A DNA stretch of 64,000 nt from Litoribacter populi (GTDB taxonomy: Bacteria > Bacteroidota > Bacteroidia > Cytophagales > Cyclobacteriaceae). The translations under genes were made by a program, and so were the position numbers. Position 1 is the stretch's first letter, and the number at the start of each line of letters is the position of its first letter. This document shows positions 10,046-19,577 of the stretch, one piece after another. The stretch lies in NCBI RefSeq assembly GCF_007483685.1, contig NZ_VMKN01000001.1, positions 704,599 through 768,598 of the forward strand, given 5' to 3'. The notes beneath the pieces are model-generated. The model saw only the letters and a list, made by a program, of their open reading frames with translations, had not been told where the DNA came from and made no database searches.

Positions 10046-11350
10046 TCAGGTTACCTGTTTTGCACTGGGGCGCAAAAGATTCTGGCCAATCTTGCATTCC
10101 AGGCATTTTTTCTGGATGCAATAGTTGTTGTGCAAGCCAATCATGCCCTGGGTGTCAAAAGCGGTACTGGCCGGCCAATTGATATCTTTAAACCTTTTGA
10201 TGATGAAATTTTCCTCTCCAGGTAGGGCTTGCAGAAAATCGAAACACTTGTCTTGCCATTCTTGCTCATCGATATATTTTCCATAGGCAAACCACAACGG
10301 TACCACAAAGTTGATGGCTAACAAATGAAGAGTCTGAGGGCTTAGGTGCTTGCTGAGTTTTCGCTGGGAAGTTTTGGCTGGGGCATAATGATGGGTCCAA
10401 TACGGAGGGACTTCTTTCAAGAAAATACCTTTCATCGACTCCATAGTATTGGAAGCACTGAGGATGGTAGAAAGTAGGTTGGGGCTTTTGCATAAAATGT
10501 GGGATAGCTGCACAATTCGCACACTAGGAAAATTCCCAGGCCTTACTCCCATGAATTTCCAATCTGTATGAAAAAGCGTTTGTGGCAATTGATATTTGGT
10601 CTTGTAGAAATTAAATTCCCGCCGCAGAAAAAGGGTGTATTCATCCGGATTGTTGTTTTCCAATAAACCAGCCTGTCCGAGCAACAAGGCTTCCACTATT
10701 CCCGGGTGATTAGCATGCTTCTTAATGAGCTTGTATGGAATACTTTTCGCCAAGAGCAGCATAGCTTTACTGTTGGTTTTGAACCCAAAGCATTGAAATA
10801 GCCATTGATAGGTGGTTTCTTCCCAGTCCCCCATGTTGTCGGCCAGCAACTTTCTGACCGATTGGCTTTTCTCAATGAATCTTTCCACCAAGGCTTTTTC
10901 CAGCATGCTAAATTTGAGGATGTCCGACACCTCTCCTAAAGTTTCACTACACAGGATGTTTTGATGGCCTGATATGAGCCTTTCATAATTCCTCAAAACA
11001 TCCAAGAATATCTTTCCTTTCAGCTCTAAGGTTGGAATAGGCGTGCCATCAGGGTGTTTGATTTCCCGGTCATGCTCATAGACCACATGTAGGATTACGC
11101 TTTCATAACGCTCATCTGATTGGTGTTCATGGGCATGCCAATCCGAGGATTTGAGATGTATTTCTACATTACCGTAATAGGTGAGCTTGCCAATATCTAC
11201 CTGGGCTTCCAGAAAATCAGGGCCTTCATGGAAGTTGTGAAAGCCTATTTTCTTAATGGATAAAGGAATGCCCAAAGTACTCTTTAGGTCATTTTTGTCA
11301 AAGTATTGGTATTTCCATACCAATTGGAGGAAGTTTTCCTGAAAAACCAT
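10046..11350 (-). CDS. DUF2851 family protein
   Basis: A 434-residue soluble protein recognised as DUF2851 from its N-terminal pattern: F.QLVWKYQYFD near the start, FHNFHEGPDFLEAQVDIG (about residue 36), YGNVEIHLKSSDWHAHEHQSD and VILHVVYEHD. This family is widespread in Bacteroidota and has no known biochemical role. The conserved GPDF, E and H-x-H residues look like a possible nuclease or metal site, which is my inference. The C-terminus has a Cys cluster (CIQKKCLEC) that may bind a metal. It is flanked by gaps of about 90 bp and is probably its own unit. Confidence 0.85.
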   Translation of the reverse strand: MVFQENFLQLVWKYQYFDKNDLKSTLGIPLSIKKIGFHNFHEGPDFLEAQVDIGKLTYYGNVEIHLKSSDWHAHEHQSDERYESVILHVVYEHDREIKHPDGTPIPTLELKGKIFLDVLRNYERLISGHQNILCSETLGEVSDILKFSMLEKALVERFIEKSQSVRKLLADNMGDWEETTYQWLFQCFGFKTNSKAMLLLAKSIPYKLIKKHANHPGIVEALLLGQAGLLENNNPDEYTLFLRREFNFYKTKYQLPQTLFHTDWKFMGVRPGNFPSVRIVQLSHILCKSPNLLSTILSASNTMESMKGIFLKEVPPYWTHHYAPAKTSQRKLSKHLSPQTLHLLAINFVVPLWFAYGKYIDEQEWQDKCFDFLQALPGEENFIIKRFKDINWPASTAFDTQGMIGLHNNYCIQKKCLECKIGQNLLRPSAKQVT

Positions 11351-11437
11351 ACGATAAAAAATATAAAGGTTGCAGTCTAAAAATCGGGTATAGAAACCTT
11401 TATAAATATAAGTTTAAAAAATAAGGAATGGAATACC

Positions 11438-12256
11438 TTAATCCATATATTTTTTCATCAATCCTGCCATTTCCTTTTGCAAAGCTTCTGCTGCCTTTCC
11501 GGCTTGCTCGGCAAAATTTTTCCCTTTAGAGGCATAAATAATCCCTCTGGAGCTGTTAACCAGTAGACCACAGTCCTTTGTCATGCCGAATTCGGCTACT
11601 TCCTCCAGGCTGCCACCCTGCGCTCCAACACCTGGAACCAGGAAGAAATGATCCGGAACCTCCTTTCTTACCTCAGCGATATTTTCACCCCTAGTGGCCC
11701 CGACGACATACATAAGGTTCTCATCCGATCCCCATTGCTTACTGGTTCTTAAAACCTGTTTAAAAAGCGGGGTGCCTTCTTTGTCTTCCAAAAGCTGGAA
11801 ATCCTGACTGCCCACATTGGATGTTAGGGCAAGCAAAATCACCCATTTGTTATCAAACTCCAGAAACGGCTCCACGCTGTCTCTCCCCATGTAGGGAGCC
11901 ACGGTGATGGAGTCAAAGTCCATTTGCTCAAAGAATGCTTTAGCGTAAAGCTTTGAAGTGTTGCCTATATCTCCTCTTTTGGCGTCTGCAATGGTGAAAA
12001 TATCTTTGGGGATATAATCGAGCGTCTTTTTCAAGCTTTCCCAACCCTTTGGGCCCATGGCCTCATAAAAAGCTATATTAGGTTTATAGGCGACCGCATA
12101 CTCAGCGGTGGTGTCTATGATAGCTTTATTGAATTCAAAAATAGGGTCTTCTGTTTCCAATAAGTGCGTTGGGATTTTCTCCAAATCCGTATCCAATCCC
12201 ACACATAGGAATGAAGATTTCTTCTTTATTTGCTCTATCAAAGCTGCCTTGTTCAT
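11438..12256 (-). CDS. pyrF: Orotidine 5'-phosphate decarboxylase
   Basis: It catalyses the last step of UMP synthesis (OMP to UMP). The catalytic motif [12 protein letters not shown] (Lys and paired Asp) is intact at about residue 87, and the phosphate-binding end VPGVGAQGG is near 210. The length of 272 residues and the motif place it in the longer, class 2 PyrF group common in Bacteroidota and actinobacteria. An in-frame ATG 21 bases upstream exists, but the start [18 protein letters not shown] fits the family better. pyrD lies about 3.3 kb upstream on the same strand, but other genes intervene. Confidence 0.93.
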   Translation of the reverse strand: MNKAALIEQIKKKSSFLCVGLDTDLEKIPTHLLETEDPIFEFNKAIIDTTAEYAVAYKPNIAFYEAMGPKGWESLKKTLDYIPKDIFTIADAKRGDIGNTSKLYAKAFFEQMDFDSITVAPYMGRDSVEPFLEFDNKWVILLALTSNVGSQDFQLLEDKEGTPLFKQVLRTSKQWGSDENLMYVVGATRGENIAEVRKEVPDHFFLVPGVGAQGGSLEEVAEFGMTKDCGLLVNSSRGIIYASKGKNFAEQAGKAAEALQKEMAGLMKKYMD

Positions 12257-12294
12257 ATCAATCGGGTTAGGGGGCAAAAATAGGGATTATTTAA

Positions 12295-12330
12295 ATAAAA
12301 ATAGCCAACTCTTCCAGGCTGGCTATTTTC
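12295..12330 (-). terminator. Terminator of the lolA-like gene
   Basis: On the minus strand AAAATAGCCA and TGGCTATTTT pair around a 12-nt loop and run into TTATTTAAATAA, 37 bp past the stop of the LolA-like gene. Confidence 0.8.
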
Positions 12331-12366
12331 TATTCTCTACTATTTACTTTCTACCTTCTACTATTT

Positions 12367-13020
12367 TTATCTCAAATCAATTATTTCAACTCCTGGGTAC
12401 TCTCCTTTGTGAAAAACAAAATGAGTATCAGGAAGGTCGGCATCAGTTTTCAAATCCTTAAACTGGTAATCCAGCACTCCGCCTGAATTATCCCACATTT
12501 TCCAACCTTGGATATTGTTGCTGTCTTTATCCACGTATAGGATGATGCGCTGAAACTGATTTCCTTTGTTCTCAGCGGTCAATTCCACTTCCTGAACATT
12601 CTTACCGTTCATTTTTTTCTCACCCTTCAATTTATAATGGTATCCTTTTTTGTAAAGGTTATATACATTAGAGGGAGTCAACTCTTCAATTTCTTCATCC
12701 ACCTCACTGATGGTCACTTCCTGAAAACCATTTGATTTGATCAAGGTCCAAGAGGTTTTGCCGTCATTCCAGATTTCCTGACCTGGCAGGGCCAGGCGAT
12801 ACATGTTGCCTTTCAAGGCCACCTCACCTGAGTTGGTTTGGTTTATATCATCTTTATCATGGATGAAAGTGTATTCAAACTTCCCTTCCATGCCGTTCAT
12901 GTTCTGGTACCTTTTGCTTACCGCATCCAGCAAGCTTTTGGCTTGAGGATCTTTCTGAGCAAAAGCTCCGAATATTATGCTTGCAAAAAGAATAAATGTT
13001 AAGAAATTTAATTTATGCAT
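12367..13020 (-). CDS. LolA-like periplasmic outer-membrane lipoprotein carrier
   Basis: The signal peptide MHKLNFLTFILFASIIFGAFA precedes a LolA/LolB-type half-barrel (residues 22-217). Family signs are LLDAVSKRYQNMNGMEGKFE near the start and the strand pattern MYRLALPGQEIWNDGKTSWT (about 72-92), the usual LolA sheet with a buried W. LolA escorts lipoproteins across the periplasm to the outer membrane. It sits 16 bp behind ftsK in the same direction, an arrangement common in Bacteroidota. Divergent LolA-like proteins may carry other lipids, so the exact function is inferred. Confidence 0.85.
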   Translation of the reverse strand: MHKLNFLTFILFASIIFGAFAQKDPQAKSLLDAVSKRYQNMNGMEGKFEYTFIHDKDDINQTNSGEVALKGNMYRLALPGQEIWNDGKTSWTLIKSNGFQEVTISEVDEEIEELTPSNVYNLYKKGYHYKLKGEKKMNGKNVQEVELTAENKGNQFQRIILYVDKDSNNIQGWKMWDNSGGVLDYQFKDLKTDADLPDTHFVFHKGEYPGVEIIDLR

Positions 13021-13036
13021 GGGTAATATTTTTTAT

Positions 13037-15511
13037 TTATAAGCTGTTCAACAACTGTTCCAAACTTTGTTCGTCATGAACCAGGACTTCTCTGGCTTTA
13101 CTGCCTTCAAATGGGCCAACTATACCAGCAGCTTCCAATTGATCTACTATTCTTCCTGCTCGATTATAGCCAAGCTTTAATTTACGCTGAATAAGAGAAG
13201 TACTCCCTTGTTGGTGTAATACTATTAGTCTTGCCGCGTCGTCAAACATCGGATCTCTATCAGCTAGATCCACGTCTCCAACACTACTGTCATTATCCTC
13301 TCCGACAAACTCAGGCAGAATATAGGCATCGCTATAGCCCTTTTGCTCCCCAATCCAATCACAGACTGAGTCCACCTCAGGTGTGTCCAGGAAAGCGCAC
13401 TGAATCCTGGTCACTTCGGATCCCACGGAAAGCAACATGTCACCCATACCGATAAGTTGCTCGGCCCCACCGGCGTCCAAGATAGTCCTACTGTCAATCT
13501 TAGAAGTCACTCGGAAGGATAGCCTTGCCGGGAAGTTGGCCTTGATGATACCCGTGATCACATTCACAGAAGGTCTCTGGGTAGCAACCACCAAGTGGAT
13601 ACCAATTGCCCTTGCCAACTGCGCCAAACGGGCAATAGGGGCTTCTACCTCTTTGCCTGCCGTCATCATCAAGTCAGCCAATTCGTCAATTACCAACACA
13701 ATGTATGGCATATAACGGTGGCCCTTGTCAGGATTCAGTTTACGGGCTACAAACTTGGCGTTGTACTCCTTCAAATTTCTGCAACCTGCATCTTTTAGCA
13801 GGTCGTATCGGTTGTCCATCTCGATACAAAGGGAGTTCAAAGTATATATCACCTTTTTTGTATCTGTAATGATGGCCTCTTCCGCATCAGGCAGCTTGGC
13901 TAGGAAATGTCTTTCAATCTTGTTGAAAAGCGTTAATTCCACTTTCTTCGGATCTACAAGTACAAACTTCAATTGTGAAGGGTGCTTCTTGTAGACCAAT
14001 GAAGCCAAGATCATGTTAAGCCCAACCGATTTACCCTGACCGGTGGCACCTGCCATCAATAAGTGAGGCATTTTGGCCAAGTCCATTACAAAGACCTCAT
14101 TGGAAATGGTTTTACCCAAAGCCACAGGAAGTTCCTTGTCGCTTTTCATAAACTTCTCCGTTCCTATCACGGCTCGGGCAGGAACTAACTCCCTGTTCTT
14201 GTTAGGTACTTCAATCCCTATGGTACCTTTTCCAGGTATCGGGGCAATGATCCTAATACCTAGTGCTGCCAAACTCAACGCAATGTCATCCTCCAAGTTC
14301 TTGATTTTGGATATTTTAACACCTGGGTCCGGCACGATTTCATATAGAGTCACAGTCGGGCCAATGGTAGCCTTGATCTCCTGGATGCCAATCTTAAAGT
14401 TGACCAGGGTTTCCACGATCTTGTTTTTGTTATCCTCTAACTCGTCACGAGTCACGGTTACCTTTTTGATGTCATACTCATTCAGCAAGTCCAGGGTAGG
14501 ATATTGGTACTTCGGAAGGTCAAGGGTAGGGTCATAGGGATCAAGGTTTTGCACCTCATCTTCAGTTTTTTCCTCAACCGGCTTTTCAATGCTGAACTTC
14601 TTTTCTGCCTGACTCTCCTCGATAGGCTGGTCTTCCACCGCGCCGAGTGTGTCCTCAATATTGAAGGTGGGCTCAGTGGTAGGCTTGGCTGGCTTAGGTT
14701 TGCTTTCATCCTTCACTGTCCAGCTGCTGCTGTCATCAACAGACTCTTCGTCCTCTAGGCTTTCTTTCAATAATTTATCAACAGCCAGGTCCTCATCTTC
14801 CTCATACATCTCGTCTTTAGCCAAAGGCTTCACGGGCTCAGGGTCTTTTGAAGGGATATCATGCTCCTGTTCTGTAGAAGGGGAGTTGAAGGCCGTGATG
14901 TTAAAATAGAAAATCACGAAAATCAGCAGGGAACCCAAGATCAGAATAAAAGTACCCCAACCCAGGAAATCATCCGCAAACTTGGCCAGTTCATATCCGA
15001 AACCGCCACTTAAGAAACCTAAATAGGAATAGTTGTCAGCCAAGTGAACCACGTACCCCATAAGCAGACCAAGCCAAAAGATGAAAAATAGAGCAAAGGT
15101 GCTGTAACTCGATAGGCTCATCAGGGACTTTTTGAAAGAAAGCTTAAATCCCAAAAGAAATAGATAAGGAGGCAACAGAAATGCAGCCAATCCAAACCAT
15201 CTGAATATCATATAATGCGACACCATCGCCCCAGTAAAGCCAAGCCAGTTTCTGGCCTCAGCGGCATTATCTCTACTTGCCATATCTTCAGAAAGCACCA
15301 CGCTTTGATCGGCCTGCCCACTGAAAATATAGCCCATAAAGGCAAACAGCAGGAACAAAGCCACCATCATAAACACCACTCCAAGGGAAAGGGCGAGCTT
15401 TTGATCTTTGATAAACTTCAGCGAAAAATTGAATTTTGTCTTTTTCTTGGTCGAGGACTTATTGGTGTCCTTTTTCCTAAAAGTATTAGTCTTATATGTA
15501 TTCGTAGCCAT
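13037..15511 (-). CDS. ftsK: DNA translocase FtsK/SpoIIIE
   Basis: FtsK pumps DNA at the division septum and activates XerCD recombination at dif. The N-terminal 210 residues contain four hydrophobic segments. A Pro/Glu/Asp-rich linker covers about 215-340. The motor follows (alpha and beta domains) with Walker A GATGQGKSVGLN (about 490) and Walker B YIVLVIDELADLM. The C-terminal 60 residues form the winged-helix gamma domain that reads polar DNA signals (FDDAARLIVLHQQGSTSLIQ, RKLKLGYNRAGRIVDQL). The full length of 824 residues is normal. xerD is 1.3 kb upstream, so both partners of chromosome dimer resolution are encoded close together. Confidence 0.96.
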   Translation of the reverse strand: MATNTYKTNTFRKKDTNKSSTKKKTKFNFSLKFIKDQKLALSLGVVFMMVALFLLFAFMGYIFSGQADQSVVLSEDMASRDNAAEARNWLGFTGAMVSHYMIFRWFGLAAFLLPPYLFLLGFKLSFKKSLMSLSSYSTFALFFIFWLGLLMGYVVHLADNYSYLGFLSGGFGYELAKFADDFLGWGTFILILGSLLIFVIFYFNITAFNSPSTEQEHDIPSKDPEPVKPLAKDEMYEEDEDLAVDKLLKESLEDEESVDDSSSWTVKDESKPKPAKPTTEPTFNIEDTLGAVEDQPIEESQAEKKFSIEKPVEEKTEDEVQNLDPYDPTLDLPKYQYPTLDLLNEYDIKKVTVTRDELEDNKNKIVETLVNFKIGIQEIKATIGPTVTLYEIVPDPGVKISKIKNLEDDIALSLAALGIRIIAPIPGKGTIGIEVPNKNRELVPARAVIGTEKFMKSDKELPVALGKTISNEVFVMDLAKMPHLLMAGATGQGKSVGLNMILASLVYKKHPSQLKFVLVDPKKVELTLFNKIERHFLAKLPDAEEAIITDTKKVIYTLNSLCIEMDNRYDLLKDAGCRNLKEYNAKFVARKLNPDKGHRYMPYIVLVIDELADLMMTAGKEVEAPIARLAQLARAIGIHLVVATQRPSVNVITGIIKANFPARLSFRVTSKIDSRTILDAGGAEQLIGMGDMLLSVGSEVTRIQCAFLDTPEVDSVCDWIGEQKGYSDAYILPEFVGEDNDSSVGDVDLADRDPMFDDAARLIVLHQQGSTSLIQRKLKLGYNRAGRIVDQLEAAGIVGPFEGSKAREVLVHDEQSLEQLLNSL

Positions 15512-15557
15512 TTAACCAGTTGATTTATTGATAAGTGGAACTGAAATATAAAAAATC

Positions 15558-16598
15558 TCAGCCTTTGTAATAACGGAGTAAGCCTTTTTTAATTTCTTTC
15601 ACAATACCCGGACCTTCATAAATCATCCCGGAATACACCTGAACCAAGGAAGCACCGGCCTCCAGTTTGTCAATAGCGTCCTGGGCAGTGAATATCCCTC
15701 CAACCCCGATTATCGGGAAGGCTTTTCCGGATTTATCTGACAGGTATCGGATTACCTCGGTGCTTCTGTTTTGCAACACCTTTCCGCTTACACCTCCTGC
15801 TCCGATTGCGTCTACTTCGGTTTTGGACGTGGAAAGGGTCGAGCGGTCAATGGTGGTATTGGTAGCGATCACCCCGTCGATTTGCGTTTCCTTCACAATG
15901 TCCACAATATCGTCGAGTTGTCCATCCGTTAAGTCAGGTGCAATTTTTAGCAAAATTGGTTTTGGTTGGGGCTTTTTATCATTCGCCTTTTTCACGGTGA
16001 GAAGCAACTTCTTCAAAGGCTCCTTTTCCTGAAGATCGCGTAGGTTTGGGGTGTTTGGAGAACTTACATTTACCACAAAATAATCCACATAGGGATGAAG
16101 TGCTTCCAGGCAATAAAGGTAATCTTTATCTGCATCCTCATTGGGAGTCACTTTGTTCTTACCGATATTTCCACCAATAATTACATCCGATTTGCGGTTT
16201 TTGAGACGTAGGAGTGCTTCATCCACCCCGCCGTTGTTGAATCCCATACGATTGATAAGGGCTTCATCTTGGGGAAGTCGGAAAAGTCTGGGTTGGGGAT
16301 TGCCTTCTTGAGGTTTTGGGGTCAGTGTACCTATCTCAATAAAGCCAAAACCCAGCATGGCCATTTCATCAATCAGTTTGGCGTCTTTGTCAAACCCAGC
16401 GGCAAGACCAACGGGGTTTTTGAACTTCAGGCCAAATACCTCCCTTTCCAAAAGCTTGTCCTCAAGGGAGTATTGGCTTTTGACCATCTGCTTGACCAGG
16501 GGTAGGTTAAATACCTTTTTGGTCAGGGAAAATGTGAAGTGGTGGGCTTCTTCGGGCTGTTTTTTGAATAAAATGGGTTTTATAAGGGATTTGTACAC
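15558..16598 (-). CDS. pyrD: Dihydroorotate dehydrogenase (quinone), class 2
   Basis: An FMN enzyme of pyrimidine synthesis that oxidises dihydroorotate and passes electrons to the quinone pool. Key pieces are [18 protein letters not shown] (about residue 54), [14 protein letters not shown] (about 115), [15 protein letters not shown] (about 175), where Ser is the class 2 catalytic base, ATNTTIDRS and [13 protein letters not shown] for FMN phosphate binding. An amphipathic N-terminal helix (about 1-45) is the membrane-docking element of class 2. At 346 residues it is typical. Confidence 0.95.
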   Translation of the reverse strand: MYKSLIKPILFKKQPEEAHHFTFSLTKKVFNLPLVKQMVKSQYSLEDKLLEREVFGLKFKNPVGLAAGFDKDAKLIDEMAMLGFGFIEIGTLTPKPQEGNPQPRLFRLPQDEALINRMGFNNGGVDEALLRLKNRKSDVIIGGNIGKNKVTPNEDADKDYLYCLEALHPYVDYFVVNVSSPNTPNLRDLQEKEPLKKLLLTVKKANDKKPQPKPILLKIAPDLTDGQLDDIVDIVKETQIDGVIATNTTIDRSTLSTSKTEVDAIGAGGVSGKVLQNRSTEVIRYLSDKSGKAFPIIGVGGIFTAQDAIDKLEAGASLVQVYSGMIYEGPGIVKEIKKGLLRYYKG

Positions 16599-16707
16599 AA
16601 CGCAAACGGGTTAAACTCTGACTCAAAATTTCGCCTTGCAAGTTAGGCCAAATTTAAAAGACTTCCATCATTGATGTGTACCAATATGCCCTTAGAAAAT
16701 ACCTGAT

Positions 16708-16815
16708 TTAGATTTCAGGCTGGGAAATCATAATGTATAGGAAAAAAGCTAATAGAGCTAAGATGACAAAGCCCAATAGGTAAAGTAGTGGTTGGAATTT
16801 ACGTTTTTTGTTCAT
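16708..16815 (-). CDS. Short membrane peptide (35 residues) behind xerD
   Basis: Translation of the minus strand gives a 35-residue peptide starting MNKKRKFQPLLYLLGFVI, continuing LALLAFFLYIMISQPEI and ending in TAA. It has a basic N-terminus (KKRK) followed by one clear transmembrane helix, so an inside-N orientation is expected. It begins 21 bp after the xerD stop and could be translated from the same message. The family is not recognised. A frame this short can arise by chance, but the ordered pattern of positive residues then a 20-residue hydrophobic run, right behind a gene, argues for a real product. Confidence 0.5.
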   Translation of the reverse strand: MNKKRKFQPLLYLLGFVILALLAFFLYIMISQPEI

Positions 16816-16836
16816 TGGTACTATATGTTTGTTTGG

Positions 16837-17745
16837 TTAAAAAGTTTTACCCCTAGGGTGAAATTCTGTCAACACCTGCCTCAAATAATCCCTGTCCAGA
16901 TGGGTGTAGATTTCCGTGGTAGTGATACTCTCATGGCCCAGCATATCCTGCACCGCCCTAAGGTCAGCCCCCCCTTCAATCAAGTGTGTGGCAAATGAAT
17001 GCCTGAAGGTGTGGGGACTCACGCTTTTTCGGATTCCGGCAGTTTCCGATAGCTTTTTGATTATGAGAAATACCATCACCCTGGAAAGTTTTTTCCCTCT
17101 GTTGTTCAAAAATACATACTCCTCATGTCCTTTAGCAGGGGTGACGTCTTTTCTGTTGTGCTTCAAATATAGTTCCAAGTATTTCAAAGCTTCCTTCCCT
17201 ATGGGTACCAAGCGCTCTTTATTTCCTTTTCCGATAACTCTAAGAAAGCCTATGTCTTTATAAATGTTGCCCAGTTTAAGGTCTGTAAGTTCAGAAACCC
17301 GCAGCCCGCTGGCGTAAAGAGTTTCAATCATGGCCCGATTGCGGTGTCCCTCTTTCTCACCCAACTGAATGCACTCCAGGATTAGGGAGATTTCCTCATA
17401 ACTTAGCGTTTCAGGTAGCTTACGGCCCAGTTTTGGGGCTTCGAGGAGTTGGGCTGGGTCTTCGGTGATAAGGTCCTCATACATCAAAAACTTATAAAAG
17501 GCCTTGATCCCGCTGATAATCCTGGCTTGTGTAAATGCCGAAATGCCCATCTTCCCCAGTTCCAGCGTGAAGTCCTGCAAGTGTCTGGAAGTAATGGTTA
17601 AGGGGGTAATGTCGGGATAAAAATTCTCCGCAAAAGATTGCAGCTTGAACATATCCTGCTTATACGCCAAGATAGAGTTCTTGCTCAAGGACTTCTCAAT
17701 TTTGAGGTAATATTCGAATTGCTTTATTGCTTTTTGCCAGTCCAT
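16837..17745 (-). CDS. xerD: Tyrosine recombinase XerD-like
   Basis: A site-specific recombinase that resolves chromosome dimers at dif with XerC and FtsK. The N-terminal SAM-like core-binding domain covers about 1-95 (FEYYLKIEKSLSKNSILAY). The catalytic domain shows Arg in ASGLRVSELTDL, Lys in VIGKGNKERLVP, H-x-x-R in SPHTFRHSFATHLIEGG, His in MLGHESITTTEIYTHLD and the nucleophile Tyr in the last motif. All six catalytic positions are present. The length of 302 and the lack of integrase neighbours fit a housekeeping Xer protein rather than an element integrase. XerC versus XerD is not certain from this alone. Confidence 0.92.
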   Translation of the reverse strand: MDWQKAIKQFEYYLKIEKSLSKNSILAYKQDMFKLQSFAENFYPDITPLTITSRHLQDFTLELGKMGISAFTQARIISGIKAFYKFLMYEDLITEDPAQLLEAPKLGRKLPETLSYEEISLILECIQLGEKEGHRNRAMIETLYASGLRVSELTDLKLGNIYKDIGFLRVIGKGNKERLVPIGKEALKYLELYLKHNRKDVTPAKGHEEYVFLNNRGKKLSRVMVFLIIKKLSETAGIRKSVSPHTFRHSFATHLIEGGADLRAVQDMLGHESITTTEIYTHLDRDYLRQVLTEFHPRGKTF

Positions 17746-18031
17746 AATTATTGTACAACGTACGAAGTACCATGTACCAAATACATCCCTGATACCGTCG
17801 TTATGCTTTTCCTTTTTGGCCTTACTATGCTTTCACCCTTCATCATTCATTATTCAGCGTTCATCATTCATTATTTTAGACTTCCGCCTCCCTTCATCCT
17901 ACCTCGTCCTTCGCACTTCCTACTTCGTACTTTGTTTATCTCCTTTCAATCCCTAAATTTAACCTATGGAATTTTCCAAGCGCCTATGTTTGGCTGAATT
18001 TCGTATTCTTTTTCTAACCAACCTCCCTCTT
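17746..18031. repeat. Intergenic spacer of short-period pyrimidine-rich repeats
   Basis: It contains variants of TACGAAGTACCATGTACC, CATTCATTATTCAGCGTTC / ATCATTCATTATT, and CTTCGCACTTCCTACTTCG. The units are 7-10 bp, degenerate and mostly direct. The region also serves as upstream region for aroQ and, in the other direction, xerD. No gene is supported. Confidence 0.5.
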
Positions 18032-18460
18032 ATGCCGAAAATACTTATCATCAATGGTCCCAACCTCAACTTGTTGGGGACGCGGGAACCTCATATTTAT
18101 GGAAACCAGACTTTCGAGGATTTCTTCGGGACGTTGCAGGCTGACTTTGCGGGTTTTGAGCTTCATTACTTCCAAAGTAACATAGAAGGCGAACTCATCA
18201 ACAAAATCCATGAGGCAGGACGCGATTTTGACGGGGTACTGCTCAATGCCGGTGGTTACACGCATACTTCTGTGGCCATATCCGACGCCATTGCCGGTAT
18301 CAACGTGCCGGTGCTGGAAATTCACATCAGCAACATTTACAAAAGAGAATCCTTCCGCCACAAAAGTATTATCAGCCAAGAGTGTGCGGGCATGATTTCT
18401 GGGCTAGGTTTGGAAGGTTACCGATTGGGTCTCCAATATTTTCAGGATTTAAAAAAATAA
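18032..18460 (+). CDS. aroQ: 3-dehydroquinate dehydratase, type II
   Basis: It catalyses the third step of the shikimate pathway. The sequence begins MPKILIINGPNLNLLGTREP, the classic type II start, with catalytic Tyr in IYGNQTF, then LNAGGYTHTSVAISDA and EIHISNIYKRESFRHKS. At 142 residues from this ATG it matches the family. Upstream in-frame ATGs would add residues with no family match. The next gene starts 4 bases after the stop, so the two form an operon. Confidence 0.95.
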   Translation: MPKILIINGPNLNLLGTREPHIYGNQTFEDFFGTLQADFAGFELHYFQSNIEGELINKIHEAGRDFDGVLLNAGGYTHTSVAISDAIAGINVPVLEIHISNIYKRESFRHKSIISQECAGMISGLGLEGYRLGLQYFQDLKK

Positions 18461-18464
18461 ACCT

Positions 18465-19520
18465 ATGATTTCATTTTCCCCCGGGCCATCCCAAGTTTTT
18501 CCAGAGCTTCCACGATATTTTCAGGAAGCCTTTGATAATGATATTTTGAGCGCCAACCACAGGAGCCAGACTTTCATGAACATGTACCAGGAGGTGGTTC
18601 AGCTATTTCGAGAAAAGCTCCACATGCCCGAAGACTACCAGCTACTCTTTACCTCAAGTGCGACGGAAAGTTGGGAAATCATATCTCAGTCTTTAACCAC
18701 TAAAGGCACTTTTCATTTCTATTCTGGGCACTTTGGGAAAAAGTGGTATGACTATGCGCAGCATATCCATAAATCCACCGAAAAAATTGAGTTTGACCCT
18801 GAGCAGGGCTTTGAACCTTTCAAGGTAGACTTCCCTCTTGACCCAGACATTATCTGCGTGACCCAAAACGAGACCAGCAATGCCTCTGCGATAGATAAGG
18901 ATGTGTTCGAGGAGTTGCGAAAAAAGGCTCCTGGAAAAATGATCGCTGTAGATGCCACCAGTAGTATGGGTGGGATCGAATTGGATTTTAATTTGGCTGA
19001 TATTTGGTTTGCCTCTGTGCAGAAATGCTTCGGCTTGCCTGCTGGGCTGGGAATCTTGATACTTTCACCAAGAGCCGTACAAAAAGCTGAGCAAATAGGG
19101 GAGAGAGGACGTTATAATAGCTTAAACTTTATCCTTGAAAATGCGCGGAAATATCAGACTCACAACACACCCAATGTGCTGGGCATTTACCTTTTACAAA
19201 GAAGTCTGCAGGCCCGTGAGGAAATTCAGTTTACCGATCGAAAAGCACGAAGCCGAATGCAGGAGTTGGAAAATATCGTTGCAGGAAAAGATACGCTGAG
19301 GTACTTGAACAAGTTTCCAGAACACCGAAGCCGGACAGTGCTAGGTATCACCGGTACCGAATCCATGATTTCGGGAATTAAAGCTGAAGCAGTCAAAAAG
19401 GGATTGATATTGGGAGCTGGCTATGGAAACCTGAAGAACACCAGTATACGCATTGCTAACTTTCCGGCCATCAATGATGAGCAGTTTGAAAAACTTAAGA
19501 ATTTCCTAAAAGAATATTAA
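18465..19520 (+). CDS. Class V PLP-dependent aminotransferase (phosphoserine/alanine-glyoxylate type)
   Basis: Fold-type I aminotransferase of 351 residues. It opens with the GPSQVFPEL and SANHRSQTF stretches typical of SerC-like enzymes, has VDATSSMGG with the cofactor Asp (about 163), and SVQKCFGLPAGLGI with the Schiff-base Lys (about 187). It is closest in appearance to Bacteroidota proteins labelled aminotransferase class V or phosphoserine aminotransferase. The usual serC-serA pairing is missing here, since the neighbour is aroQ, so the substrate stays open. Confidence 0.85.
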   Translation: MISFSPGPSQVFPELPRYFQEAFDNDILSANHRSQTFMNMYQEVVQLFREKLHMPEDYQLLFTSSATESWEIISQSLTTKGTFHFYSGHFGKKWYDYAQHIHKSTEKIEFDPEQGFEPFKVDFPLDPDIICVTQNETSNASAIDKDVFEELRKKAPGKMIAVDATSSMGGIELDFNLADIWFASVQKCFGLPAGLGILILSPRAVQKAEQIGERGRYNSLNFILENARKYQTHNTPNVLGIYLLQRSLQAREEIQFTDRKARSRMQELENIVAGKDTLRYLNKFPEHRSRTVLGITGTESMISGIKAEAVKKGLILGAGYGNLKNTSIRIANFPAINDEQFEKLKNFLKEY

Positions 19521-19577
19521 TTTGGGTATTAGATAATATCAGTATTAAAAAGCTTAATTTCGCGCAAAATTTATCAA

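Noticed and set aside
14073-14537. 154-codon frame opposite ftsK
   Set aside because: It mirrors the motor domain of ftsK, which has clear motifs; codon pattern is that of a shadow frame.
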